This document shows positions 1-13,091 of a stretch of 64,000 nt of DNA, in pieces. This stretch comes from Burhinus oedicnemus (lineage: Eukaryota > Chordata > Aves > Charadriiformes > Burhinidae). The notes beneath the pieces are model-generated. The model was not told the DNA's origin, made no database searches, and saw only the letters and a program-made list of their open reading frames with translations. The DNA lies in NCBI GenBank assembly GCA_008921705.1, contig VFFE01007767.1:1-64000 (forward strand). The letters run 5' to 3'. The number at the start of each line of letters is the position of its first letter. Positions within the stretch are counted from its first letter, which is position 1. Both the position numbers and the translations under genes were made by a program.

Positions 1-352
1 TTGGCCTCAGCCGGCAACAGAGAACCACGCAGCTGCCTGCTCAACCCCCGAGGGCGGTGGTGAAAATCGGAAGAAAAAGGCAAAACTCGTGGGTTGAGAT
101 AAAAGGCAGTTTAACATAACAGCAAACGAAAGAGGAGAACAACAACAACAACAGTGACGGAGGGATGCACACACAGGGTTACTGTACCGACGCTCACCGA
201 CCGGACCGCGCAGCCCCAGCCCGCTCCCGAACCGCGCCTTCCTCCCCCTCCCGGCCAGCTCCCTTTTATGGACTGGGCATGGCGTCACGTGGTATGGAAT
301 ACCTGTGTCCCGGGCCAGAAAATTAACCCTATTCCCGCCGGAACCAGGACAA
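1..352 (-). mobile_element. Endogenous retrovirus LTR (avian ERV type), nearly complete, cut by window edge
   Basis: Read on the minus strand, this begins with TGTCCTGGTTCCGGCGGGAA and continues into a GTTAATTTTC motif. That matches the 5' start of a very common avian LTR family as I remember it. A TATA-like CATAAAAGGG follows at about 262-271. Further on come TTAAACTGCCTTTTATCTC and then CAACCCACGAGTTTTGCC, which form the family's polyadenylation/R-U5 region, and finally a GC-rich tail. The element therefore points leftwards, and its 3' end lies at or just beyond base 1. No gag, pol or env sequence is visible, so it could be a solo LTR or the 5' LTR of a provirus extending left of the window. 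The 31-codon-scale open frames over it are chance. The boundary near 351/352 is clear; the family name is not certain. Confidence 0.82.
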
Positions 353-3300
353 GATGGAAATGAGAATTAATAATTTCTGGACCGGACCATACAGATATTT
401 TGCCTGAATAACATCCCTGCATCCTGCTACAGGCTGTCAATCAGGCAATTTGGTGAAAAAAACCAGATATTCTGTGTTAACTTTTAAACATGTTATAACC
501 ATTTAAAGAACTTTCATGGCCCCTATCACCATAATATCCAAAAGCCTCTTCATCCTTATTAAATGGTCCATCTCTAACAAAACTGTCTGGAGGCAGTCAA
601 TAGCTGAGTATCAGTTTAAATGTGTGACCTGAGGCAGAGTCCAAGGTCTGGATCTCCCTCCCTCCAGCTGCAATTATTTAGGTGTATACAGTGCAACGTA
701 TGGATTCAGATGACTTTATTCAAGCAAGCAAAGCCAAATATCCTGCCTGAGACCCATGACAACTTTAGTCTCCTGCTTAATTCACAAAGTCTCCCTGCAC
801 TAGTCTGGTGACCACAGCATGCTGAACATCCCCTCATATGCGAGTCAAACATGTGGTAATATGTATGTTCACAAATATGGGCAGGACGATTACTTGGTAA
901 TTACTTAGTGCATTTATCTCAGAAGAGTGAGGTATGGATTCCTAGACTATGTTATTTACCTGCTGAGGAGGAGTGAGAAGGAAAATAAAATAGCTGTCAA
1001 ACCCTTATCTACACTTTTTCAGAAAAGTACATAGTCAAGGGCAAGCTGTAGATGCTCTCCACAAATTCTCTTGCAAACACACATTTTTAGAGTGAATGCA
1101 AGATTCCTTGCCAGAGAACCAGATCCTTGCATAGGGGCCTTGATTCCTGCTTCTTACGCTTCATGTATGTTCATTACTGATTCCTTGAAAGAAAATGCAT
1201 GTCTTTCAGGAGCCAGGACCAGACTCCAAGACCCAGCCCTCATCATAGATTTGAAGGGAATGAGCTTGTTGTCCAAAATCAGCACTAGGAAGGGTTTTTC
1301 ATGCTATGAACCCCAATTTTACCATTTGGGGTTGCAGGTAAGTATGTGGCCAAGTGCTGGAGAGCTCTGAGAAGGGAGGTGCCCTTTTCTCCTCAGGATT
1401 TCTCAGCAGATGGCTCGATTGCTTCTCCTGAGTGTGTTGCCTGGTGGGATGCATCTTCCACTGCACCTAGCTTACCCTGTTTACTTTATAGGGAAATTTG
1501 CTTGGAGACTTCCCCCACACCTTCCCCAGAGCAGTGCCTCACTCATTGCATACCCTGTTCTACCCGGACACTGCTCATGAGTCTGCACCACGGGGGTTTT
1601 ACCCAAGCCCACAGAAGAAACAGGCTGGGGGCAAAGAGTTGAATCAGGGCATGCCATCTTCCAGGCTAGTGGTTGACAAGCTTTTTCTTTCATGGAAAAA
1701 ACAGTTTTTTCACATGGTCTTGGGTCCTGATGGAGCTGACCATGTGTTAGCGACTGTACATGCTACATGGTGAAGCAGCGTCCACAGTACTTTGCTCTGG
1801 CTCCTTTGAGCCCAGCGCTTGCTGAAGACCACAAACCAGTAAAAGACCACTTCCCCTTGGTTCTCACAGTTTATAAAACTGCTGTCTTCACCTAACATCA
1901 TCAACAGATACAACTGAACAAAGATTTAGCTTAGTAGTAATAAACGACAAATGATTTTTTTTCCCCAAAAAAGCTTTGAAACTTAAAGGTGCAGGTGTCT
2001 TCGTTGCTAGAATAAATAATAAGTAGCTATTCTACCATCTGGATGGATGCTGACGTCTGGAAATGCAAATCCAGGCAACACAATGTATACTTGTCTATAC
2101 CTTTCCTGTTAGCAAAGACTGTATGTGCAGAGTGCCTTACTATGCAGGGTTAATTCAACCTATTGTATAAAATGCACCAGATTCTGGAGTGCTTATTCGT
2201 ATCTGCAGAGATTAAAGATCTGTCTGTCCTGAGAGCAGACAAGACTATATTTGGCATCTGGATATATATTTTAAAAATGCAATTTGAGATACTGTGTTAG
2301 CAATATTTCTAATAGAAGATTTTATTACAGTATCTAAAAGATACCTTCATTCACCTTCAGTCCTGAGCATCCAGGCATTTTATTATTTTTTTATTCTTGT
2401 GCTTTACATTACTTAATAAAGGGTAGGGAAGGAACTGGAACCTAATTACATGTTACTGTATAAGGAACAATGTTTGGCATAGGTTTTCTATTATACAGTT
2501 CCCCCCAACTGGTACATTTTAGGTCCTTATTAAAACCAAAATATGTCTCCAGGTACCCAAAATAAAGATGATTTGTCTCCTTGACAGGTATTTTCTTCTT
2601 GCTTTGTTTCTAAACTTAGAATACACACACATAAGAACTCACACAGATAAACACAAATTTGCACGTGCTTTATACATTTTAAAATGCAATTACTTTCCTG
2701 ACAGCATTTTTAATACATAACCAATTCAGAGCCAAGATCTGGGAAAATTGCTTTGTTTTCATAACCACAGCAATCAATCAAAAAGTAGAATGAGATCTTT
2801 TATCATTGATATTTCTGAGCAATGGTAAAAAAAAAAATTGATAGTTGAGGTTTTCTTCAACAAATATCTTTACCACACCATTCTCCCTGAAAGTCGCACA
2901 TTTCTTTGTGAGCTGCAAATGTAGGAAGCTGGTTACATCTGATTTCAAGAAATGACTAGTGAGACCAGTACCGATGCAGGTCAACCACAGGATGTCACTT
3001 TGAGATCTCTGTTCCTGCTACCTTAATAATTCCAGCCACAGGTAGGGCTTTATGCTGATTATAATTTAAATGGCATAACTTTTCAGCCTGCTCTCATCTG
3101 ACATTAGAAACTTCTTCCCCCAGTCAGACTACCTGGTACTACCAAAGATTGTGATGAAGAATATACACTTCACACCACAGCAGTCACCTGGGAAAGGTTA
3201 ATAACACCCCAATCCGCTCCTCCTGCTCTTCTCCCCTTTACTGCCCCACCAAGGAGCTAATGAAGGACAGCTGCTATGAAAGACTGCTTGTGTAAAGATC

Positions 3301-5649
3301 AGCTTGTGTAAAGGTGATGGATGAAGATACTGCTGGTGCCTCTGGAGAGGCTGGAGCGGCCTGGTGGGGAGAGGGGCCTTGCCCATGGCAGGAGGTATCA
3401 GCAGCCTAAGCCAGGTTGCAGCCTGCAAGAAGAGGCTGAACTTGAGTCTGGATTTCCCTGCAAAAGGGGAAATGGCGGCTCTGAGATTAAAGGACTGATA
3501 ATGCAGGACTAATCCATCCTCGGGTTTATGCTGCTCAGAGGTGGGTGATACCTGCTGTATGTAGGGGTAGCGAGGGGCTGCTGAGCAGACACTATGGGGC
3601 ACGCCTTAGATGTGGATGTTGGCTTTTGGCACCCTATCCTGAGGTTTACAAAAAATATGATTAGATTGAAATGGGGCTTTTCATTTTATTTTTTCTTAAG
3701 AAGAAAATGTTCAGTTCATTTTGTCCTTTATTTCACCTCAGAACTCTCTTCAGCTCCCTCTTTTCCAAAAGAAAGCCAATTCTGTGCTGTCACACTGCAC
3801 CGGTCCCCAGGGCCAGGCCAAATTCTGCCGTCAGTCGCAGCAATGAAGCCATTAGGGAGGCATCACCTGAATTAAGAAGAGCAGAATCTTGCCTTCTGTG
3901 TCTGTGGTGACATTTGTTTTTACTTGAATAGCTTTTATGGCAGGGTTTACATTTTTCTGCTGATGTGTAGTAAAACACTTTTACTGTGGTTGGTTTAATT
4001 TTCAAAGCATTAAAAAAATCAATTTGTTTCTTTGTACTCAGTATATTGGAGCTGAAAACCGTAATGTACTATTACTTCAGGGTCACTGCTTAACTTCTGT
4101 TGACCCTCTCGCCCATGAATATTTCCTGGAGTTTATTACTGCAATCTATTTCCTGGATTTTTATGCATAAACTTACATTTCTTGTTCTTAAGTAACCACT
4201 ATCAGAGTCTTTAAGAACAATGATTGATTTTAGGGCAAAAACAATTTACCACATGCAGGAACACAAAACCCATGAGACACTTGTCATGAATACCTATGTT
4301 CTCCTCTTTCTACTGCAAAGATTTTGAGAGGGGTGTGAGAGATGTGGATGGTGCAGATGGAGCAATGTACAATGAGGAAAGAAAATAGGCAGTGCATACA
4401 GTAAATGGGGCACATCAACAAATACTCTGTTCTTTGGGGTGATTCTGAGTTAAATACCTTCTATTGCTCATCACAGCTTCTTCAATCAGTAGGAGGAAGA
4501 CAAGAATGGTGCCAAAATCCTTGTTAAGCTTTTGACAAACACTTTGACAAATTACTGGAAATATTAAACTTATTTTTTTAGTACAGGGAAGTCTTAAGAG
4601 CTACTTAAAATATTGCAAGTGGATTGGAGAGTAGCATTAAAGGCAAACCAAGTTTCCTGTTGTAACTGCCCAGGAAATGGTTGGCCAGCGGTGGTGTTGC
4701 TTCCTTACAGGCAGCCATCAGCAGAGCTCAGGACAGCACGTTACCCTGCTTATCTCTGTTGCTAAAGGGTGATGTCTAGTTTTTTTGACAGGTGTACATA
4801 TTATTGTAGCTACCACAAGACAACTAAGTAATAAGATTTCTTTCTGAATATGTGTATGTCTATATTCACCTAATTAATCTCTTATGCCATGCTAAAAACA
4901 TCTCTCTTCATCAACAAGAAGCTGTTTTGTGTAAAGACTTCTAATACCTCACTCCTACTAGAAGAATCATTTTTTTATATCAGTGCAATATATATAATGG
5001 ATGAAATGCCAGAGTTTCCTTCTCTGTTGTTATTCAGTTTGGACGCTCCGTAACAGTACTTCTTGTGATCCTCATATCTCTGTGTTTTACAGGTTATAGC
5101 AATATAATGATGCTACATTAGTCACACCACCGATTCTCACTCTACTTATCAAAGCAGCCTTTAGATAACTTCCAGATGAGACATGACAGTGGATAATCCA
5201 TTATCCTCTTTGCTGGTTCTTTTGTCTTCTGAACAAAGGATTTGATTCAAATTATTAAGCTGACTCCAAGATGTAGCAGTTAGGACTAGCATTTTGAAAA
5301 TGTTTTTCCATGCTTGAATGGAATGAATGAGCCTCTTCAACTTGCGCTAGGGAGAGGGGGCAATGTGTGGAGAGTGAGATGAATAATGACCTGATTTAGT
5401 AGAGGAAAACTGCTGTAGGGAGAAATAATATTATGGGAACAAATAAAAAACACCAAAGCAGGGAAGCTGACTAATACTTGAGGAAGGTGAGGGAAATGTT
5501 TTAATAATCCTGTTCTTTGTGTGAACATCATTGGAGAAAAAAAACAACATCAAGACATCCTCAGCGCATGACCTGCAGCTTGACAGACACTGGGTCACCC
5601 AGGTTCTGAAGTGTGGGAATAGCACCATCTATTGCATGGCCGCCCCTAC
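353..5649. other. Intergenic DNA, no recognisable gene
   Basis: This stretch is AT-rich unique-looking sequence. All open frames are short; the longest is 134 codons on the minus strand at 3198-3602. They have no recognisable domain, no flanking splice signals and no codon bias that I can see. No repeat family was recognised here. Confidence 0.6.
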
Positions 5650-5836
5650 CAACACGGTGTCAAACGCATAGCGTCCCCTGTGTGGCCCTCACAACAGCTC
5701 TGTGAGGTAAGGACAGAGTATTTTCTCAATTTAGGAGGGGGGATTCGCTTTCCTGGTGGCTTGCAAAAAGCCAGTGATAAAGCAGGAACTGAGCCTAGTT
5801 CTTCTGAATGATAAGCTCATGCTGTAACTTTTGGCT
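5650..5836 (+). repeat. MIR-type SINE relic
   Basis: The segment CTCACAACAGCTCTGTGAGG (from 5688) matches the diagnostic central block of the MIR/CORE-SINE consensus. About 70 bases further on, GGCTTGCAAAAAGCCAGTGA and an AGCAGGAACTGAGCC stretch match the later 'acttgcccaaggtcac ... gcagagctgggattcgaaccc' region. A CTCATGCTGTAAC near 5818 fits the 'ccatgctcttaacc' end. The order and spacing of these blocks agree with MIR, and the divergence is high, as expected for a repeat older than the bird lineage. The pol III promoter end is not convincingly preserved. Confidence 0.72.
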
Positions 5837-7105
5837 CTGGTTCCTCTCCTACTAAGAAGTCTCATCTGCATAAGAACCTTGATAAATCAGGCTAACGAGA
5901 CTACTTGTAACTATATCCCTTTCCACTAATCTTAGGGAACATATTTACCCTTACCTTCCCATGTATCAGCTATGCTATCTTTCAATTACAATTGCATCAC
6001 ATTTTGCAGGCACTAGAAACCCTGTGAACATTTGCATTGGGAAAACGTGTTTTCTAGACTTGCAAGTAGAAAGTAAGACAAAGGAAATTTATATAAGGAA
6101 GTGGAAAGTAAGAATATATATACACTAAAAATTTTTAAAATCCTACTTTGAACCTTGGAAAATACCTGCCGCTTCAGAAAGAAATATGAAATTTCAATAA
6201 TTTTTTTCTTATTTTTTTGTAATTTGAAAGATTCAAGCAGATTTAATGTCCTGAAAATGCCATTTAGCAAATGGGAAAAGAAAGGCAGGCAGTATGTTAG
6301 AACAGCTTCCTCTCTGAAAATCAGTATCTGTCTGCAAACCACAGGTGTTAAAAAGCAGGAAAGGGACTTACAAACACCACATCCGTGCTTCCACGTGTCA
6401 TTTCTAAAGACTGTTTTTAGTTTTCTTACCTGCTATCATATGACCCCTGAAATAAGTGTTGAATTTAAGTCTGCCCAGACGGACAGTGAACTCCAGTCAA
6501 GAGGGTCAATAACTGGAAAAGTAAACCAGACATGAATAATTATCTGGCAAACTTGGACTATGGTTACTGAAATGGAGAAAATCTACTAAAGAAAACATGA
6601 AGGGGAAAAAAAAGAAAAAAAAAAAAAAAAGACAGAAGGTTATAAGCATGCAGTGCTGTATTTCCATATAACCAGGCAAAGAATCTGTCTTTAAGATCTT
6701 ACCAAGAGCTGATAGTATTTCACAGTGGTTACCTAAAAAAATTTAAAAAAAAAAAAAAAGAAAGAAAAAAAAAAGGAACTGTCATAATGTAATGACCCTT
6801 TCAAGTATCACATGTTCATATGCTAACTAAAATTTGCCTCAAGTTCAAATCAGAAAGAATTACCTCACAACTCTATTGCTACTAGAGAAGCCTGGTTTCA
6901 CATCTACCAGCAGGCAGAGGTGTATGTAATACACATACCCCTCACAACCCCCTGCCCCACCTTTTCCGTCCCACATCAGTTCTGTAAAAATCTCCAAGTT
7001 GCAGTCATGCTAGCTGATAAATACATTTCATCTGATTGTTATCTGGCAAAAGTAAAGGTGATGTAACATGCTAGACTTAGCTCATTTATTTTCATGAAAA
7101 TAGAA
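5837..7105. other. Intergenic DNA with two A-rich tracts
   Basis: No gene is seen here. Two impure poly-A tracts lie at 6606-6630 and 6735-6774 (A runs broken by G or TTT). The 126-codon plus-strand frame at 6155-6535 and its minus-strand counterpart overlap each other and look like chance frames. Confidence 0.6.
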
Positions 7106-7152
7106 ATGACATGTTTATGTATAAATGTATATGACATGTTTATGTATAAATG
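7106..7152 (+). repeat. 25-bp tandem duplication (1.9 copies)
   Basis: ATGACATGTTTATGTATAAATG occurs at 7106-7127 and again, identical, at 7131-7152, giving a period of 25 bases. It directly abuts the 5' end of the CR1 fragment that follows. Confidence 0.9.
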
Positions 7153-7545
7153 ACAGGCTGAGCAAGTTGGGGTTGTTCAGCCTGGAGAAGAGAAGACCTT
7201 ATAGCAGCCTTCCAGCATCTGAAGGGGGCCTACAAGAAAGCTGGAGAGGGACTTTTTACAAAGGCATCTAGTGATAGGACAAGGGGTAATGGCTCCAAAC
7301 TGGAAGAGGGGAGATTTAGATTAGATCTCAGGAAGAAATTTTTCACTCTGAGGGTGGTGAGGCACTGGAACAGGTTGCCCAGGGAAGCTGTGGAGGCCCC
7401 ATCCCTGGAAGCGTTCAAGGCCAGGTTGGATGGGGCTTTGAGCAACCTGGTCTACTGGGAGGTGTCCCTGACCATGGCAGGGGGTTGGAACTAGATAATC
7501 TTTAAGGTCCCTTCCAACCTAAACCATTCTACGATTCTATGTTTC
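7153..7545 (+). mobile_element. CR1 LINE, 5'-truncated 3' fragment
   Basis: The sequence opens with GGTTGTTCAGCCTGGAGAAG, a hallmark of the ORF2 C-terminal coding region of CR1. It continues through GGCACTGGAACAGGTTGCCC, GGAAGCGTTCAAGGCCAGG and GGTCCCTTCCAACC, and ends with the short 3'-terminal repeat ATTCTACGATTCTATG. This is the usual structure of a severely 5'-truncated CR1 retrotransposon copy (about 390 bp of a roughly 4.5-kb element). The reading frame contains stops, so it is inactive. Its identity to the general bird CR1 consensus looks moderate to high by eye, so it is probably a bird-era insertion and not one of the old copies seen elsewhere in this window. Confidence 0.96.
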
Positions 7546-10500
7546 TAAAGATTGGACAGCATTAAAGGAAATGACTGCTTTCTAATCGTTACCTGCATAG
7601 CCAGCCTTCTCCTGCTGAAAGACTGCAGGTGAGTCTGTAACTCATTCAAGAGGGTGTTTTGGAGAAGGGCTGTGAAGTCCAGCCATGTACTTCCACAATA
7701 TTCCAGATCCTCGAATAGTTTGAACATCTTGGACATCCAAGTATTTCAGTTCACACCAGCTGAAGATCTTGCTCTGATATCTTAACCAGATAACACTTTT
7801 TGCCTGGCATTGGACTGGACCTCTGACATTGATTTCCAGGAGGAGTTTTTGTTCAGCCATGGAAGAAAGTGAAAATATTCTACAATTGTTGTGGTAAACC
7901 AGCACAGTCAAAAAACATCAGGAGGCCCAAGTCAGTTGTATATTCTTTTATTTTTTTCTCCCTAGACCACAACTGGCTATTATTTTATCCACACTGGCTC
8001 AGTTGTCTAACTTGGCTAAATTACCTTAGCAGTGTTGAAACCGCAGTGCTATGTGAATGACCTTGTCTAACCAAGAACCTCTCCCTGTGGTCCTGCACAT
8101 TTAATTTTTATTGAGACCAATGTGACTAACCTTACAGGGAATGTAGATAAATGTGGAATGTAAGACTTCTTCTGATTTGTGTTTCAATGACTGAAAGAAA
8201 CAGTATTAGCTCTATGAACTGGTATGAGTAACAGTGTTGGACAAAATACTGAATTTGGAAAAATATGCTGTTCTCTTTCCTAAGAAAAGAAAAAAAAAAA
8301 AAGAACATATATCCAAATCTTTAAAAATCTAACTAAAAAAAAAAAGTAGTTAGTGTGCTTTGAAAAGTATTTGGGCAGAACTACTCTACTGTCAAACTTC
8401 TAAAAAACAATTCACTTCAAAGATTTACAATCTATCATTTAAGTATGTTTGACATAGACTTATTTGCACAGTCTACAGTTTATAACTTTCTTGCTCCAAA
8501 GCACCATTCTTCATGAGCAAAAAAAGAAATAGATAAGGGAAGATGCAAAGAAAAAATAAAGGAGGAAAGAAATGGATGATGGATTATAAAGCAGAGAAGT
8601 TTCTTTTTCAGAACAGAATTTGACTTGTGACACTGATTGCCTGCATCTTTGTGGTACATTCCACAACATGTGGAAATTTATAGCTGCCAAAATACTTAAT
8701 AAGATTAATTGAAGATAAAAACCTCAGACTGTGTGCAAAAGTATTAGCTGTATAGATTTCTTATTTTATTACTGAAAGGAACACAAGAGAATTGTTTCTT
8801 TTGCATCATTTGCTTTCTTTATATTATTAAATAGCTACTAGTTGCCAACACAACAGTGTGGGTTAAGGAGAAACTGTTGAGTTATGACTTCATGAGTTAA
8901 ACAGACTTCAGTTAACATTTTTATGTGTCATCTGTCCCTAAGAATTCACAAAGTGTTTCCAAACTTAATAAAATTTAGCCTCTTTTTCCTTTCATTTGCC
9001 AGGATTCAAACACTGCCAGTTTAATTTGCTATTTTCATTTTAAAAACCTTTTGTTTTGCAATCTGCGTATGCACTGTCTTTCTTCTGTATGCAATATTTA
9101 TTGTGTACTAGAAATAAAAGAACCTAATTCTTATTGATGTTAGTGGAGCAACTTTGACAGTTGCAGCTGTGCAATTCAGATCAGACTTCATGGTGAAGCA
9201 TAAAACTGAGAGGTCATAATCTCTTATACTTCCTGAGTATATATATATCACTTCTATGTTTTTACTACCCACTTAATTTGGAAATCCAGTTTGAATTGGT
9301 GACATGACCATATTGGCAACCTCTTTAAAGACTTATTTCTTCAGCACTATGTGAATGAAATAGATGCAGCAAATTGAAATTGTAACCAAGCATTAAAATA
9401 CATCCAGAAGTTTCATACTTTGTCCCTGAAAAACGAGAACTCTCATTGATTTAATGAGACTTCACTTAGTGGCATCGTACAAATACTACTGTGAAATTGT
9501 TTTTAATGATCACATGAAATAAGATTGTTCAAAATTAATGTTAGGAGAAAGAGGAGTTGACAAAGAAGTCCACAAAACATTTCTGAATCAAGCTGAAGAC
9601 CACACTTTGACAACAGTAACATCAAATTTTTTGCTTAAGCTGGTACTTTGACCTGGACAATTGACTACGTAGCAAGAATAAAGAAGCGTACCATAATATG
9701 GGTTTTCCCAAAGATGTCAGCTGCTCGCCTTTGCCAGAGGTAAGAATAGTTTACATTTACTCAAAGCTTTGTTTTAAAATTTGGCTCTCGAAGGTAATAT
9801 CCAGCCACAATTTGGCATGGAACTAGATACATCTTCTGAGATTCTCAAACTTGTTTTGAGTTCTCAGGCACCCGAAGGGTTTGTCAGCAATACCGGTTTG
9901 CTTGGGTTCCCAGAGGAAGAACTTCCTGAGCTCATTTAAACACCACAACAGATTAACAAGGTAATCAGAAGTTTTATTCTACCAAAATGAAAAGGTTTAG
10001 GTTCTTAATTAAAAAACTGGGAAACAGTTAATGTAGTCCTGAATCATGTTACCTGTAAACTTCTTCCACACCTCCTCTGGTGACTTGGCTGACATGAGGC
10101 AGACCTGGCATTGACTGTTTTCATGGCTGGCTTGTCTTGGAGAACTTTTAAAATTTGTATCTATTTTGAGGATGCTGCTTAAGCTGGCATCTCCTTCCCT
10201 TCTCTTTTCAGATCTCTTTTCCTAAGTCTATTATCTTGTAAGACTACAGTAAGATAGCTCTTCATCAGTTATGACTATGATAACTTACTTTTCCCTTCCC
10301 GTGTTCAATACTTTGCATAAGGTTAATGCAAGAATGTTGGACGTTTCTTGGGCTTATTTCTGGGATTTAATGTGTTCTTCAATTAGCATTAATTAAATAG
10401 CCTTTCTGCAAGTGTTAATATTTTCAAGACTCTTGAATGAGAAATATTAGCTGTAAATGCATATTATCAAACTCCTTAATCTCTAGGTCCATGCTGAAGT

Positions 10501-12728
10501 CTACATAGGGACCATATGTGACCTTGCACATCTGTCAGATTTATTACTGGTAATAAAAGTGGGTTTTTATCTGGAACCACCTTATCGTCCTTCATCTTTC
10601 AATAGTATCAGATGCTTGCAGTACCATGAAACAAAGCAGTGTAAATAGGGTCATCCTGAGGTAAACATGTTAAACTCGTTGAATTGTTGCAGTTGACTTT
10701 AAAAGAGGATGTAATCATCTCTTTCCACCGTCTAGACATTTGAAAGGGTTGTCAGGACTACAGCTACAGCTTACCAAGCATCTGCTTTTGCTCCACAGGG
10801 AGAGCTAAATCTTTGACATCAAAGTCTCATGATAAACACTTAGCTGGGGTGGATTTCTGACATGAAAAATCATCAAGTAAGTGCTACCCTTCACTAGACT
10901 CTTGCTTACCATTTCTCTTATTAGATACACAGCCAGGTTCCACGGTGTATCTGGAAGCCGCAAAGAATCACATCCGGATGTTTATACAGCGGGTAAAGTG
11001 TTCAAGGGTAGATTGGACCAACATAAAAGGGCAAATCACAGGGAAACCTTACTGCGGAGAGGAGTGGAAGCTGTCGGAGCAGGACTTACTGCTTGGGGCA
11101 AGTCCATTGCCTGGCAGATGGCTATACCTACCTTTGAAGAAATAATTCATGTGTTTCTGAGAGACAGGAACCACTACAGAAACCTATTCAATCTGCAATA
11201 CCCAAGTAGGGACCACTTCAAAACAAGATAAAAGGAAACATTCATCTGCTTTAGCCTCCAACTGCTCCTGGAGAATTCTCCCCTTTCTTGAAGACTTCCT
11301 TGGCAAAGGAAGTATTGCCCCAGAGACTGGAAGGAAGAAAACTTGCTATGTTATACTCTTCTTTGAAGGTATATCCCCTCCTTAGGCCTGTTATCAGCAC
11401 AAGTCACAGTGGCATTTTGCAAATCTGCTGTGCATGCCTACACATTGCATGTTTATTATGCATTTTAAGATGCTCCATCACAACACAGGGGAAATATGCT
11501 AAGGTGAAATCTAGGACAACACAGCTTCTAAGTAACTGTGTCTTTCTCATTTCTTTGTAGCCAGAGCAGATCTGTACTGAAGGTGATTTAATTCAGTTCA
11601 ATGGAACCAGTGTTAAAAAAAAATCTCTGGCAAACTCTATTCCCTGCCTGTACAGGCTGCAGCCTCTGTGACTGGCTTAACTGGCCAGGTCCCTGCTTGC
11701 CCACCTTGGCACAGTCCTGGAATGCCCATGATGGGGATGCAGGCTGCTGGCACGCTTCTGAAGCATGTTTCAGGGTATTCACATGCTATTCCTACATAAG
11801 GTTCTGATGGGGCAGTCATTTTGGAAGCACGTGCAGAGGTCATAAGAGCAGAGTAACTGGAGATCAGAGAGGACCCAGGAATGGGACTGCCTTGCAGTTG
11901 AAAATTCATCCTCTTCTCTTTGCAGTCGAGAAAGTCTCTTCTAAAGTGTTCCATGTTCTGGGCCTTTAGATTCTCCTGTTTGTTAAAACTGTGCAAAGCA
12001 AAAGGATATGGACCTAAGCATAAACTTACAGTCTTCAGCAGCTAGTGAGGTTTGCTGGTTATTTTGTTGGTTGATAAAGACTCTTCAAAACTGCTCCTTG
12101 AAAGCAGTTCAAATTCCTTTCAACAGCTTTGCAGAAGAGATATGAGTAGATATGCTACAGTGATACATGGGAAAAAACACAGAGCCTTAATACAGCAAAA
12201 TGCTATACTCTTTTTCAGAAAAGAGCACATATTGTCTAACGGGACTGTTGTACTTGTTTAACCTATGTAAATACCACATATATATATATATGTATAGGTC
12301 CAGAACAAAACCAGGACTTGCATGTTTAATAAAGGGGGGACAGGGGGAAAGGCTGCTGAAAGAGCAAAGGTAAACATAAACCAAAGTTTGTACAGTAGAG
12401 ATGGGGATGCGAACAGGGAGTTCAATACAGGTTTTTGGATTTCAGATATGTAGCTCGACTCCAGAGAGGATCAGGAGGATGGAGAATTGAGCTGAAGAGA
12501 AAAAGGGTTGAACACGTGTGGAGGGAAAAACCTGAGTTGAAGGACAAAGATGTCTATTCCCTGTTGCATGACCCAATGCAGCTTAATCACTGGTTTGTGG
12601 CTTACCAGATGTGACAGCTGCACCTAGAGCCTTCAGTCCATACAGCAGGGAAGAAGCCAAAGTTCTGTACCGCATAGTATAAAGGACCCATATCATAAAG
12701 GCCTCAGTTGTTCAACAGTATTATTTCT
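7546..12728. other. Intergenic DNA, no recognisable gene
   Basis: AT-rich sequence with A-rich runs at 8284-8302 and 8335-8345 and a TA microsatellite at 12278-12290. Open frames here (up to 119 codons, for example minus 11637-11996 and plus 10881-11231) show no recognisable protein features and overlap frames on the other strand. Confidence 0.6.
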
Positions 12729-13091
12729 TCAGGTGTTAAACTGAAGAAAAAACACTCTGTATGAGCTGCACCCTAAATATGTTGCACAGTCTTGATGCCC
12801 ATAATGGACCAAGCTATGGCAGTCCAAGCAACAGAGGTCTTCCTGGCCACAAACGGCTAGAGCAGTCTGTGGTGTGGTTTCATCTGCAGGCAACTTGGGA
12901 ACAGGCAAATGGGCAATGAGCTGATGGATGTGCAGCAGATTGCTGTGCTGCTGTGGCCACTGCACAAAAATGTGCTGGTTGTTTTCAAGACTTAACTCCC
13001 AAATTTTTGCTACTGGCGGCGGCAGCAGCCCCCTCCCTCTGCAACCATAATTAACACCAGGCATTGACCCTCCACAGAAGGTCTGTGCCAC
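12729..13091 (-). other. Unassigned 120-codon open frame in a moderately GC-rich patch
   Basis: A minus-strand frame of 120 codons encodes a Gln-, His-, Leu- and Cys-rich peptide. It includes a Pro run (GLLPPPVAKIWEL) and a Cys cluster (CGQEDLCCLDC). I do not recognise it. The patch is richer in G+C and CAG/CTG-type words than its surroundings, so it could be a decayed coding fragment such as an old transposon. It is equally compatible with chance, since the opposite strand is also fairly open. There are no splice sites or promoter features to support a gene. Confidence 0.2.

Noticed and set aside
3198..3602. 134-codon minus-strand frame with Pro/Leu/Gln-rich peptide
   Set aside because: No recognisable features, overlaps a plus-strand frame, and no repeat or exon signals nearby.
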